Assembly (NCBI GenBank): GCA_037176885.1
Contig: JAWWNJ010000010.1
Location: 1,426,001 to 1,490,000 of the forward strand
Reading direction: 5' to 3'
DNA from: Favolaschia claudopus
Lineage: Eukaryota; Basidiomycota; Agaricomycetes; Agaricales; Mycenaceae
Length of the DNA: 64,000 nucleotides
The position numbers were made by a program, and so were the translations under genes. Of this stretch, positions 25,390 to 35,863 are shown one piece after another. The notes under the pieces are model-generated. The model was not told the origin of the DNA, searched no databases, and saw nothing but the letters and a program-made list of their open reading frames with translations. The first letter of the stretch is position 1. The number at the start of each line of letters is the position of its first letter.

Positions 25390-25652
25390 GAGGGAACCGT
25401 GTTGCATGGTGGTTTCTTGTGTATATTCTGCTGCATTATCAGCTTGTTTGTGTTGTATTGAGTCGCCCGAATTACTTTCCCAATTCATTTTGTTGAATCT
25501 TTCTTTGACCGGACTCGGCGGACCGTCATCCGGCATTCAATAACAGCTTTCGGCAAACGCCGAACAAAGTCGCCAGCGCGAAGAGCACGGTCTTCACGTT
25601 TTCATACGCGGTTGAGCCTCAGAATTACTTTCTGTCTTTTGCCGCCAGCTTG

Positions 25653-27978
25653 ATGCAAGTCTTTGGTGCAAGCCAGATCGACGTGCTAGCATTCATCCTT
25701 ATCCTTCTGCACCCGTCTGTTGTATTCGCCCAGAACTCCTCGACTCAGCACCTCACTGGCTTTTCGCCGACACCCGCAGTCTTTGCCGACTTGGAAGACA
25801 TGCCCCAAGTCTTACGCTCAGCCAAGCCCCCGCCAGCCGCTACCCACGATGAAACGAAGCCATACACGTATCGGCCGCCCCAGGCGCCGTTAGATGTGAA
25901 AGGATATCCTGTGGCCCCGGCAGACCTACAATTGGAGCAGGTTCATATTTACGTGCGGCACGGTGAGCAGATCCTGTGTCTTTCGTAGCCTTTTTTGTTG
26001 CTGAGATGTGGGAATGGTACGCAGGAGAACGTACTCCAGTCGGCGTCCGACTTGCTCCTTTCATACCCGAACATTGGATTATGTGTAAAACTGGTCGCCA
26101 ATACCGAAATCCTGTCACGGGAGACGCACCGGGTTTACCAGGAAGTTTGCGGAGCAGACGAGTTGTTGAGCGGAAAGACGGGACTTGGACCGAAGGCTTG
26201 TGGTGAGTACATATAGTGCTTCATTGATGCGCTCTCTCATTTATTGCTATTGGAAAAGTTTGCTAGGCGAACTGACTGATGTCGGACGCAAGGTATTATC
26301 TATTGTTCGACGTCCATCTCTCCGTCCAGCGATGAAAGAATACACAGTCCACTTTCAACTACGGAACCGCTCTCCGTTCTTTATATATAGACAAGTTCGT
26401 TAGCCTATCTCTGCAGAGCGCAACCCTGATTACTCTGAAGATTGAAATTCCTCCCGGATTTCTTACAGCCGAGTGGCGTTTATTTCCGGTAAGGAAAGTT
26501 TCCTAATCCATTGAATTTGCTGTTTTATATTTTCATCAAGGAGCACGAATATGCCCAGAACAATCGAATCTCTGGAGCAGGTCATTCACGGCCTGTACCC
26601 AACCAGCAAATGTGATCCTGACGTTCAACCTACGGTTTTGGTACGGTGCGCAGATTCCTGCTCCTTTTCCAAACCGTCCCCTCACATCGGTAAAGAAATG
26701 GAAAAGATGAGAATCTGCTAGGTCAGTCTTCTTTCATTCCGCCTACTGTTTACACTGATACGCTTTGATAAGGCAACACGATGAGTTGCAAACGACTTGA
26801 ATATCTGCAAATTGGATTCGCTCAAGGTATGAGACCTGGACGTTGACTGGGACGGTGGATAAACATTACCCAAACAGCGGCTTGTGCGGCGTACAATCCC
26901 ACTTTGGAGCCTCTAGATGCTAAAATTTCGAAGTATCTCGACGGCCGGCCAATTCGCATTGACGGCAAACCCCGCGCTTCTGGTGTGCTTGATACTGTGC
27001 GTTCAAATATCGGTTTGTTTGGTCCATTCTAATGTGTCGAACAGGTTCGGGCTGCTATCGCTCATGGCATCAAGGTCTGCTTTCGCGTTTTTTTAATGAG
27101 ACTTGAACACGTTTATTTTCTACCCGTGCAGGTACCTCCTGAATTCGAAGACAAGAGCATCGTAGACGTCATCGTAAGTCGGCGTCGAATAATTGAGTTA
27201 GCTTCCTGAATTCATGATTTCAGGAGCAAGCCGTTGTCGCAGAGTGGTTCGCAGGTCAGAGCCAACACAAACAATCAACCTCATTCGATTTATCTGATTA
27301 TTGCAATTTTATTATTGACAGGGTGTGAGACAGCTATTTCACTCCCGTCTGCTTTTATTCGTCTGCGCCAACTCTTGCTAACCACCATCGTTCTTTCCCC
27401 TCAGATAAGACACAGGAAGTCCGAAAACTTGGAATGGGACCGTTACTTTCCGATCTCTCTCAAAAGATGGCAAACAAAGCTGAACATGGAGCCGAGGATG
27501 CTTTGAAGATCCTTGTTCACAGCACACACGATACAGCACTTGCAGCAATGCTTTCTACGCTCGATGTATTTGACGAAAAGTGCGTGTTTTTGCGTGATTT
27601 GTACTTGAATAGGCGACTGACAGGGAATTTAGGTGGCCTGCATTCGCGAGCCATGTATCGTTCGAATTATTCAAGAAATCCCAGCCTGACGATCAGCGAT
27701 CGTACTTGCAAGCGGTCTTGTCTCCCTTCAAAGCCTCAGCATCGCCTGAATATTGTACGACTAATTCTTTGCGTGTGAACGTGCCTAATCTCATTTGGAT
27801 TCTAGTTGTTCGCATGCGATACCAGAACAGAAACATGGCCTTGCCGGTTTGTGCCGAAGAGGGAAAGCATCTGCCTGGGTCTCCAGAGTTCTGCACATTG
27901 TCTGCGTTCCGTGAACGCGTCAAAGAACTCACGCCTGTTGATTGGGATACTGAATGTGTGTCCACCGGATGGTCATAA
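25653..27978 (+). CDS. Histidine acid phosphatase (branch 2)
   Basis: Phosphomonoesterase of the histidine phosphatase superfamily, 497 residues, with an N-terminal hydrophobic signal or anchor (VLAFILILLHPSVVFAQ). Fifteen exons: 25653-25962, 26025-26202, 26259-26292, 26348-26394, 26441-26488, 26541-26645, 26696-26721, 26773-26826, 26878-26996, 27045-27074, 27132-27173, 27224-27254, 27405-27579, 27633-27754 and 27806-27978. The phosphate-pocket RHGERTP (split by intron 1) and the second signature STNMPRTIESLEQVIHGLYP are clear, and the catalytic HD is in HSTHDTALAAML near residue 380. It is closest in layout to the acid phosphatase-like/ACPL2 group rather than to phytases, and probably acts in the secretory path or outside. 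The 150-bp intron 27255-27404 is long for this locus and could hide a small exon. Confidence 0.9.
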
Positions 27979-29072
27979 TTATCTCCCCAGTGTCGATTGT
28001 TTATCTATTGTGGACTCTCTGGCGGAATAGAAATTTTGACCGTAAGTTGGTTCAACTGGATCGCGTTGAACGCTAGTGTCGGACATCCGAAACTTCCGAA
28101 TCGCCGTCTTTTGCTATTACTAAGTAATTTATTCCACCGGCGGTTTTGTCATCTTCAGGACCCCGTTTCCATCTAAGGCAGTTAGAAATTTTGGGGAAGA
28201 TTCGGTTGAACGGTTTGCAGAATCTGCACAGTTCATGATGCATGATCATCCAGTTGAACAAATCGTTCAATTTCAACGATGTCATTGATTGAATTTTGAG
28301 TTTATTACGTCCTGTTTACGTCCCTCTGCTATCCGACTGCTCTCAGCTGCTCTTCGGAGCTCGTATGCTCTACAGTTACGGCTGCTCGTCGTTTACCCCA
28401 CGCTGATCTCATTGGCCCGGTCACCTCGCTACTCTGAATCGGAGTATAATGTATACGCCGCTGCACACCGCGTCGCTTCCGGAGAGTCGGCGAAGATCCC
28501 TGAACTTGAGTTTCATCCTCACAGCTCCCGACTAACGATAGCGCATTATGCGATACTGTAAGCACCTTCATTGCCCGCATCCCAGGAGCGAATACTTCTG
28601 AATCCCGACCTACATCGGGAAATTGGGCGACGCTCTGAGTCATACGAGATCTCTTGAAACCTTATTGTCGACTACCGGAATGAACTCGGCATCAACACTG
28701 GTGGATCTTACATTGACTTACAAGTTTCCAGGAACAACGGGTCACCGCCGTTCGGACGGTTCGGTAAGGAACAGGACGTTGCCAAGGTCCTGTTTCGGTC
28801 AAGTTTCGGTTCGGGACCATCATTCTGCATGAACGACGGGTCATGGCTGGATTAGGACAGATATTGATAGGGATCAACCATCAAAACGCCCCATCGCGTA
28901 TGTAGATCCATGGTTTTATCCTTTGCACATGGAGCCATGACATGATTAGCCAGCAGACGCGGAGACTACTTATATCTTTACGGACGCCGGAATGGGCCCC
29001 CGTTTGCTTTCTTTTTGGCACAGTTATTTTTTGGTTCGAGTTCGACGGGGGTCGCGCTAGCTCGCTTTCAAG
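27979..29072. other. Intergenic region, phosphatase to DUF6534 copy B
   Basis: About 1.1 kb without a supportable exon; the short ORFs at 28289-28561 and 28329-28643 are overlapping, opposite and featureless. The promoter of DUF6534 copy B should lie in the last few hundred bases. Confidence 0.5.
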
Positions 29073-30828
29073 ATGGCATCCAACGGTCTTCCTCCTTCGC
29101 CTCCTGCTTTACCACCGATTCCCCCCAATATTGGTTCGATGTGAGTTTTGTTACTCGCATGAAATGATTTCTTACATCTGACTTGGATGGGATGTAGAAC
29201 TGCATCTCAGGTTCGCCACTCACAGAAAGATCTGTCATGCATAACTCACCGTGATAATTAACAGCTCATCGGATCGCTTCTTAACTTCTACCTCTTCGGG
29301 GTGCTCTCTGTCCAAGTCTGTGAGTTCATTTCATCCCGAGCGGTATATGCCTTCCGTCTAATCCAGTTTGTCAGATGTCTACCGAACATGTTTCCCCCAG
29401 GATAAGACTTCGATAAAGGCTATGGTGTACAGTTTATTCCTATTTATGGCGCTGTCGACGTGGTGAGTTCATTCATTCGCTGATTCGCATGAGACTAACT
29501 GGATCTCTTCGTAAAGCTTGAACGCGGCAGACGCGTACTTCTGGTATGCGGCTGGCTATGGGAACCTCATCCAATTCTCTCAAGCCCACATATCACCCGT
29601 TCGTCCGTTCTGCTTTCTCCACCTTCCTTTCTCATATGCAAACTCATAGTTTTACACCCCCATCGGTGGCTCCATGTGCGTATTGTCTTGGCCGCTATAT
29701 ATCCTTCCACTGACGCGACAATCAAAGTGTGGCGTCCGTCATCCAATTATTTTTTGCCTACCGTATCTGGATCATCAAGAAGTCGGCTCTTCCATTGAGC
29801 ATTGTCATCGCCGTCGTGAGTGAATATTCCAGGCCGGAAAGAATATCTCTTGAATTTTGTCAGGTCTCGATCATACAAGCCATCGGAGGAATGGGTGGCG
29901 GCATCAAGGCATACGTCGCCGCTAACCAAGACCACGATGAGCTCAGAACGGTTCTCGTTTACGTGCGCTTTCCCATTTTATGACTTGTTTCGGGCCATAA
30001 CCACGAATCTCAGATGTGGCTCATTGGTGATGCTGTTGCTGATCGTAAGTATTTCCTTCACAGTCGTCCACAATGGGCTAATAGCGTACAGTTATGATTG
30101 CTGCGACCATGACTGTGCTGGTAATTTTTTTGTTTTCATCCGCACTTCCAGCCTTTCCTCAATTACCAATTCTAGCTCACACGAGCAAGCATGAATAGCC
30201 AGCGTCAAAGTAACGACATTGTGAAGCGCATCGTCCGCTTGATCATAGAAACAAACGCCCTTTCTGGTTCGCGACTCAATCCATCCACTTTTGCCAAACT
30301 TACCTGATTGTGCTCAGCATCGGTCGCTTTGATTGGCTTAATTCTGTTTGCTGGCGTACCCGGAACGAATTATTTCGTTTGCCCGTGAGCATGCCGTCAT
30401 ATCTTTCATCTCTCTAAAAGCTCACGAGCGCCCATAGGACACAAATTCTTCCAGGAATGTAAGTTCTTTGTCGTAGCCAGTGAAGTGCGGCGCTGATCGA
30501 AGATGTGTAGCTACGCCAACACACTCCTTGTGACCTTCAATAATCGCGCGTTTGCCAATAACGGACGGAATCTTTCCCAACAGGCGGCCTCGTTTGCAGA
30601 GCCCAACTACCCACGTCCGATTGCTCCCATGACTTTTGCCCCGAATCCCAATCGCGTCTTGGTTACCACGCAGAAGGTGACTGACATGGATACTTCTGAC
30701 ATCAGTCTGAATCGGCTTGAGGTTGGTCTTCCTTGTCCATCTTTTTCTTGTGTCAGCTTGAGCTGATGTTGCCTGCCCTTCAGCGTGGTCCTTCGAGTGA
30801 CAAGCCATTGTCGGCCTGGAACGACTAA
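29073..30828 (+). CDS. DUF6534 multi-pass membrane protein, copy B
   Basis: Paralogue of the gene at 6202-7681, 337 residues, function unknown. Fifteen exons: 29073-29140, 29198-29210, 29265-29319, 29375-29462, 29517-29598, 29650-29675, 29728-29815, 29864-29962, 30014-30044, 30092-30120, 30176-30266, 30318-30384, 30438-30458, 30511-30721 and 30784-30828. It has the same proline-rich head (LPPSPPALPPIPPNIGS), the helix ASQLIGSLLNFYLFGVLSV, the conserved block GGMGGGIKAYVAANQDHDEL and the C-terminal YANTLLVTFNNRAF. Exon 1 is 68 nt in both paralogues and several introns coincide, but copy B carries six more introns, including one that leaves a 13-nt exon. Confidence 0.88.
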
Positions 30829-31403
30829 TAATGATATGACCTGATGTCCAATAATGCTGCTTTGCACTGGGGGCTCTACTTTCTTTGCATATTCCACTCG
30901 TTTACTCCGTGTTGTTTAACTTATTATATTCCACCTTCGTGCGCTGTAACTGTACTCATTCTTAATTCAAGTCTAACTGCAACTTACATGCGTCTAGTTA
31001 CTTATCAAGTTATTTATGGTTGTCCCGAGACGTGCTCAAGTCACCCCCAGAAACTCTATTATCCGCTCTTTGTTAACAGCCGCCAAACGCTTGATATGTT
31101 GTGGATGTTAACTATCAAGTTCTGCCAATGCCATGGTATGTTTTCTGGTCGCCAGAGCAAGTATCACTTCAATCTACTCCTTGACGCGTCCTTGTGCAAT
31201 GTGCTGGACAGCCATGGGCAAGTTTCAAACGCGAGATCGAAACTGTATTCTGTCCATTCCATTCAACCATTGACATACGCTGAATATACGGTACACAAAT
31301 TAAGTAGGCCTTAGATTTTGTTAATCCAAGGACTAGTCCATCCTAGTCACTGAATCGGAGATGTGCGTTGGCTTGGAGTTGAGATATTGTATGAAGATAG
31401 ACA
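30829..31403. other. Convergent 3' region (DUF6534 B / XPA_C-like)
   Basis: 575 bp of AT-rich DNA between two stops on opposite strands. The ORF at 30844-31314 shows no family features. Holds both 3'UTRs. Confidence 0.5.
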
Positions 31404-32134
31404 TTATTCGACCTTGGCTTTCCCCTTCATGGTCCCACCCAAAACATTCGCTTTGGCGGATGCGGAGGTTTGCGCTTTGGATCCTTTCTATTAGTCTATT
31501 TAGTGCAGGTCCGATGCTCAAGGGAAGACAATCTCTAACCTTGGGAGATTTAATACCATTCTTCTTGTCTTCCTTCCTGTCGAAGCGGGCAAGTCAGCGA
31601 GGTGGGCAATGAATACTTGGAAACGTAGTCGCGTACGCGGCTTTCAGTCCCGTCGGTCCACCATATTTCTTCCAGCCGAGTAGCTCAACTTCGCGCTTTC
31701 GATACATCTTCATGCCGTTGAAGCCGCGAGAATTCTGTTGCTTCTGATATTGCAGAGGAAGGAGGTCCTTGTCCGTCAACTAGCTCAAAAACGTCGATCA
31801 ACTAAGTTCAGCAAGGAAGGAATTGCCAAATTCACCAGGTACGCCAACTTCGCCTTGGTTTTGGCCATGGTATCCTGTTCACCTTTCAGCGTTCATTGCA
31901 AACAGTGGGCCGCTGGAAGCGTAAGTAACGACGCACGTCCTCACGAAAATTGCTCCTGCGCCACTTGCTCTCGTCCCATTCGGACTCCGGACGCTCAACT
32001 CTGGCGGGTTCGGAGGACCCACCGGCTGGCTGGGGGTCTTTATGCCACTTGTTCCAGCCCATGGCGTCCATTGCGGCTTCCATCTCATCGTCCGCCGCAG
32101 AACCCATCGGATGATTGTCGTCGAACCAGCCCAT
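31404..32134 (-). CDS. Small acidic/basic protein with XPA C-terminal-like segment
   Basis: Predicted nuclear protein of 170 residues in five exons: 32134-31945, 31882-31836, 31779-31625, 31576-31540 and 31487-31404. The acidic N-terminal part contains several tryptophans (MGWFDDNHPMGSAADDE and two later Trp-rich stretches). Then KLAYLLTDKDLLPLQYQKQ, FNGMKMYRKREVELLGWKK and YGGPTGLKAAY resemble the DNA-binding C-terminal half of XPA/Rad14 (LTD..DLLPL...MKLY...KWGG..GL). The CxxC zinc finger that precedes this region in true XPA is absent. The tail is lysine-rich. A second acceptor at 31483 would give a different C-terminus ending in FWVGP; both are in frame. The XPA_C relation is my inference from motif spacing. 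Confidence 0.6.
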
Positions 32135-32715
32135 GTTCTTTGAGGTGCAGTACAAGGTAACGGGTAGGGACAAGGTAGGGAAGGGAAGTCTGAGACTACT
32201 AAGAGTCTAAGACAGGGGAGCCGAGATGAACTCTGTAACTTCACGAGACACTCCACGTGACTAGACACGTCGCGTCGCGTCGAACTTTGTGGTCACAATA
32301 TCGCGTCAGCCGCTTACTGTCCGGGGACCAAATATCAGATTCAAGCACAACGTGCGAAAAACGCGCGATGCACGGTCTTTCCACGTTATAATAATCCCGG
32401 AGGCTCGCGGAGGCAAACGAGGAACAAACCACGTTCGCCACACGCGAAAATATTGGAAATCGTTTTTGAAGCTTGCTATCAGTTTCAGATGTGTTGGATA
32501 TACGAATGATGCGCTACATGAGCTCTATTCGAGGCGACGATTGTGAATTTGCCTTCCACGACAAGCGGGCTCCGTTCCTTGCTGATCGTCACAAGACGCA
32601 ATGAAAGATGGCCGAGGTACTAATTTCACCGTCCTTCTGTCCTGTCTCACCCCGCAGACAGCCAAGCCAACACTCCTGGTCCATAGTGACGTCCCAGGTA
32701 ACCGCAACATGCACC
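32135..32715. other. Intergenic region between ENP2 and XPA_C-like gene
   Basis: 580 bp with the ENP2 3'UTR and the promoter of the XPA_C-like gene. A short direct repeat of CGTCG units occurs at 32268-32282. No coding exon recognised. Confidence 0.5.
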
Positions 32716-35269
32716 CTATCCCTCCATTCTTCTGAACACATTTTTGCTGCCACTCCTACCACCTTTCCTCCGTTGCGTCCGCCCTCTTCGATCCTGCTCT
32801 GACATTTGCAAATCTTCGCCACTGTAACCCTTCTCCATCCCCGCTCCGAAAACCTCCACACCCTTTCGAGGTTTCGGCTTCCCAGTGGCCTGCCGAGAGC
32901 CCGACGACTCTGCCTTCTCGCCTGCGGGAACCCAACTGACTTCCATCGCCCCCCCGCCCTCTTCAATTGTCGGTTTGGACTGGAATTTGGAACCAGACTG
33001 TCTCCTCTGGCCGAATGTCGCGTTGCGGTCAGCGGGGCGCTGACCGTTGTGACCGGTCGAAGCCGGTCGCATAGGCACGAATTTCCCCTCATTTGCGCGT
33101 CGATTTTGCTCGCGAGTCCGCGAGTACGCCTCCTGTGCACGGGCATTTTTCTGGCCGGGTCGAGCTCGGGGATCAAATTTGTTGAGGGCTGATAAGAACG
33201 AGTGAGCTATGGCATAAGAAAGAGACACAAAAATATTAGACCGACCTCCAGCGTCGCTGCTGTCACTCCCGCTGCCGCTGCCGTCTTCACTATCGCTGTC
33301 GCTGTCGCCTCCCAAACCGTCAGAGGAGAACTTATCGCTCTCTTCATCCTCCTCCTCCACAGCGGTCTTCGCTTTCGATTGAGGACCATCCCGGCGCTGT
33401 GCCATAGAAGACGGATTCAACAGTGCATACTCGCGAGTATTCACATCCACCGCAAACGCTGGGTCCTCGAATACTTTAGCGAAACGCGGGTCGGTGAGCA
33501 GATTGGGTCGCGGCGCCTCATCCTGAGCATCGGCCATGTCAACATCCTCATCTTCCTCGGCTTCCTCGCCTGCCTCAGCGTCAGCTGCAGCCTGCTTCCT
33601 CTTTTTCCGCCGCTCGAGTCGCTTCTTCTCGCGCTCCTCATCTCGAAGGATCTTCTCCGCCAGAGCTTTATTGACTTTGACACCGGCCAGGGCACCGTCC
33701 TTCTTTGCCCGGATACGAGTTTCCGCCATCTTGTCCATCCGCTCTCGAACAAGCTTCTCACGATGCTCGGCGTATGCGAAGGGATTGGCGATAATACGCG
33801 CGGCATCGTAGAGTTTGAGGGACAAGAAATAACCGTGCATGTAGGGTTTGAGTGTCGGCGTCCCCACAAGATGGTCAAGACCGAGTCTGCGTAGCAGGGC
33901 ATAGTCAGTCGAACCGGTAGATATGTAGCAACAACACCAGTACGAACGTTTTGAGCTCGTTACGCTCGACGAATTTGTAATCTTCGTATACTGAGCGCGT
34001 TGTCTGATCTTCCATCTCTTCCGTTATGTTTTCGAGGAAGCTTGCCCAGCGCGGTGCGGGGCCGAGTTGGGGGATGTAGTATGTTGCCATTTGTATGCCC
34101 TCATTGGCGGTCATGAGGAGGCCACTAGCTGGGACATGGTGAACACGATTGAGGTCTGTAGCAGGGGTGATTGCGGCGAAATTTGTGCTTGGCTGAATAA
34201 AGTGATCGTGAGTAGTTGAAGAAAGTAGTTTGAAAATTACGAACCGAATTCCGATCCCAGATTTTAATGACCTTCCGGTCAGCGCTCAGGACCATGCCAT
34301 CGCCCGCCATTCTGCTGCCGCCTTCGATCCAAACAACGTCTTTTACAGGGAGACCGTATCCTTGGTCTTTGAGTGCAAACGGCTGGGCAGCACGGATGTC
34401 GTAGAGAAGAGTATGGCCTGTTGATGTCCCAATTGCGTATGAAAGCCCATCGAGACGCGAAGATATGGCTGTAACACTTAGCACGCCGTCATGACTAGAC
34501 CCTGGCGGTATCAATCGACTTCGTGGTAATCTCAGGACGCCAACACTGGAACGTGAGCGAGGATCCCATAGCTGTGCTGACCCAGTGCCCTCAAGTCCAA
34601 AGGCCAGCAATTGATGAGCAGGATTGATGTCTATGGTGTTGACTCCGAGGATATCTTCGATGTCATCCTGCAGAACGAGGGGTGTCATGAACCGTCCTTG
34701 ATCCAGGTTGAGACGGTATATCTCATTGCCTGCCGCAGAAACGAGCGCGTCGCATGAAGGAAAATGGTACGCAAGCGAGCGTCCAAAACGGGGTATCCGT
34801 GTCCGGTAGTGAAACCCGCCTTGAGTGTGTAGCTCAATGGTTCGGTCATTTTGCAGGTGTATTGATTTTGTCCAGTCGTCGGACAGCATCTACGAGTAGT
34901 TGAGAGGTATGTACACAATGTGTACACTGCAAATGACTTACGCACCACGAAGTCGACATTCTCAGCATCCGAATGACGCTCAAATTTTAAAGTCAACTGG
35001 TTGAGATCCCATACACGCATCTGGGGTTTGTACGTTCCTGTAGCAATGGCATACTGTCCATCCCTGGTGGTTTTGATACGATTGCTGGCCTCCGGGAATT
35101 CGAAACCCTGGATGAGTTCTATCGTGCCCTCGATATGTTCTCGAACCGCCCGTTTTCCTTTTGCTTTAGACGCCCTCTTGCGCGTAAGCCAATCGGGTAG
35201 AGAGGAAGAGGAGGAAGATGTTGCCCCGTTCACGGTATACACTTTGACATCATCGGCTTCGACCGCCAT
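32716..35269 (-). CDS. ENP2: Nucleolar WD40 protein Enp2/NOL10, ribosome biogenesis
   Basis: Essential component of 90S pre-ribosomes needed for 18S rRNA maturation in the nucleolus. Exons 35269-34946, 34889-34245, 34192-33948, 33886-33246 and 33188-32716 give 775 residues. The N-terminal beta-propeller shows WD-like ends (MRVWDLNQL, AQLWDPRSR, VIKIWDRNS) and blocks known from Enp2 (RTIELHTQGGFHYRTRIPRF, SVYEDYKFVERNELKTL, LKPYMHGYF). The C-terminal half is charged: coiled KKRLERRKKRK, an acidic Asp/Ser stretch, and the conserved end RSGSKNVFRRM. The last intron (33189-33245) is 57 nt, a multiple of three without stop, so retention would only insert 19 residues. It is divergent from PDS5 over 594 bp. 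Confidence 0.95.
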
Positions 35270-35863
35270 TCGCGGGAGGGTAAGTGGGGGGAAAAGAGAA
35301 AAATGGATTACGTAATTTTGTTTGCTCGCAACAAACAACCGCTCTCGTCCGAAATAGGAAGGTGCTGGCTTACAGCAGACTCTATGAAGGCTATTGACCA
35401 CATTGCGGATTACCTGGCCCTCCAAATGCTTATGCTTTGTGTTTGCTCTCATCTACTGACATTGCCACTCACTATATCCCCTGAATTCGTGTCGGATTTA
35501 GCGCTGCGACGAATACTTGGATCTACTTGGATGTTTCCACACCCAAATCTCAGGCGCATTTCTAATCTTCTTTCACTGTTGAGAATCTTTCCCCCCAAAT
35601 CAAACGCATCCAATCAAGTGTTTCAAGCTGTCCACACCTGCCCCGCGAACTTGTTCACGAAGTTTTACAAACGCGCTTGAACCCGTCACAAACTCATCTC
35701 GAACGACCGTAATCGTGCATACCTTTCTTGAATTTATCAACTAAAAAACTCCCAATGCCGAAGACTCTATTTCTTTGCTATTTCTGTTGCCCCATGAGGA
35801 CAAGGCACAGGACAACATAACCACACAACGCGTCTTGTATCATTCCACTCGTCGTCGCCCGCA
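35270..35863. promoter_or_regulatory. Divergent promoter region ENP2 / PDS5
   Basis: 594 bp separate the two start codons, so both promoters and 5'UTRs must share it. No TATA box stands out on either strand. The short ORFs inside are not supported. Confidence 0.5.

Noticed and set aside
27255..27404. Possible additional exon in the long phosphatase intron
   Set aside because: A frame is partly open, but no splice combination gives expected family residues; direct joining at 27254/27405 keeps the conserved block.
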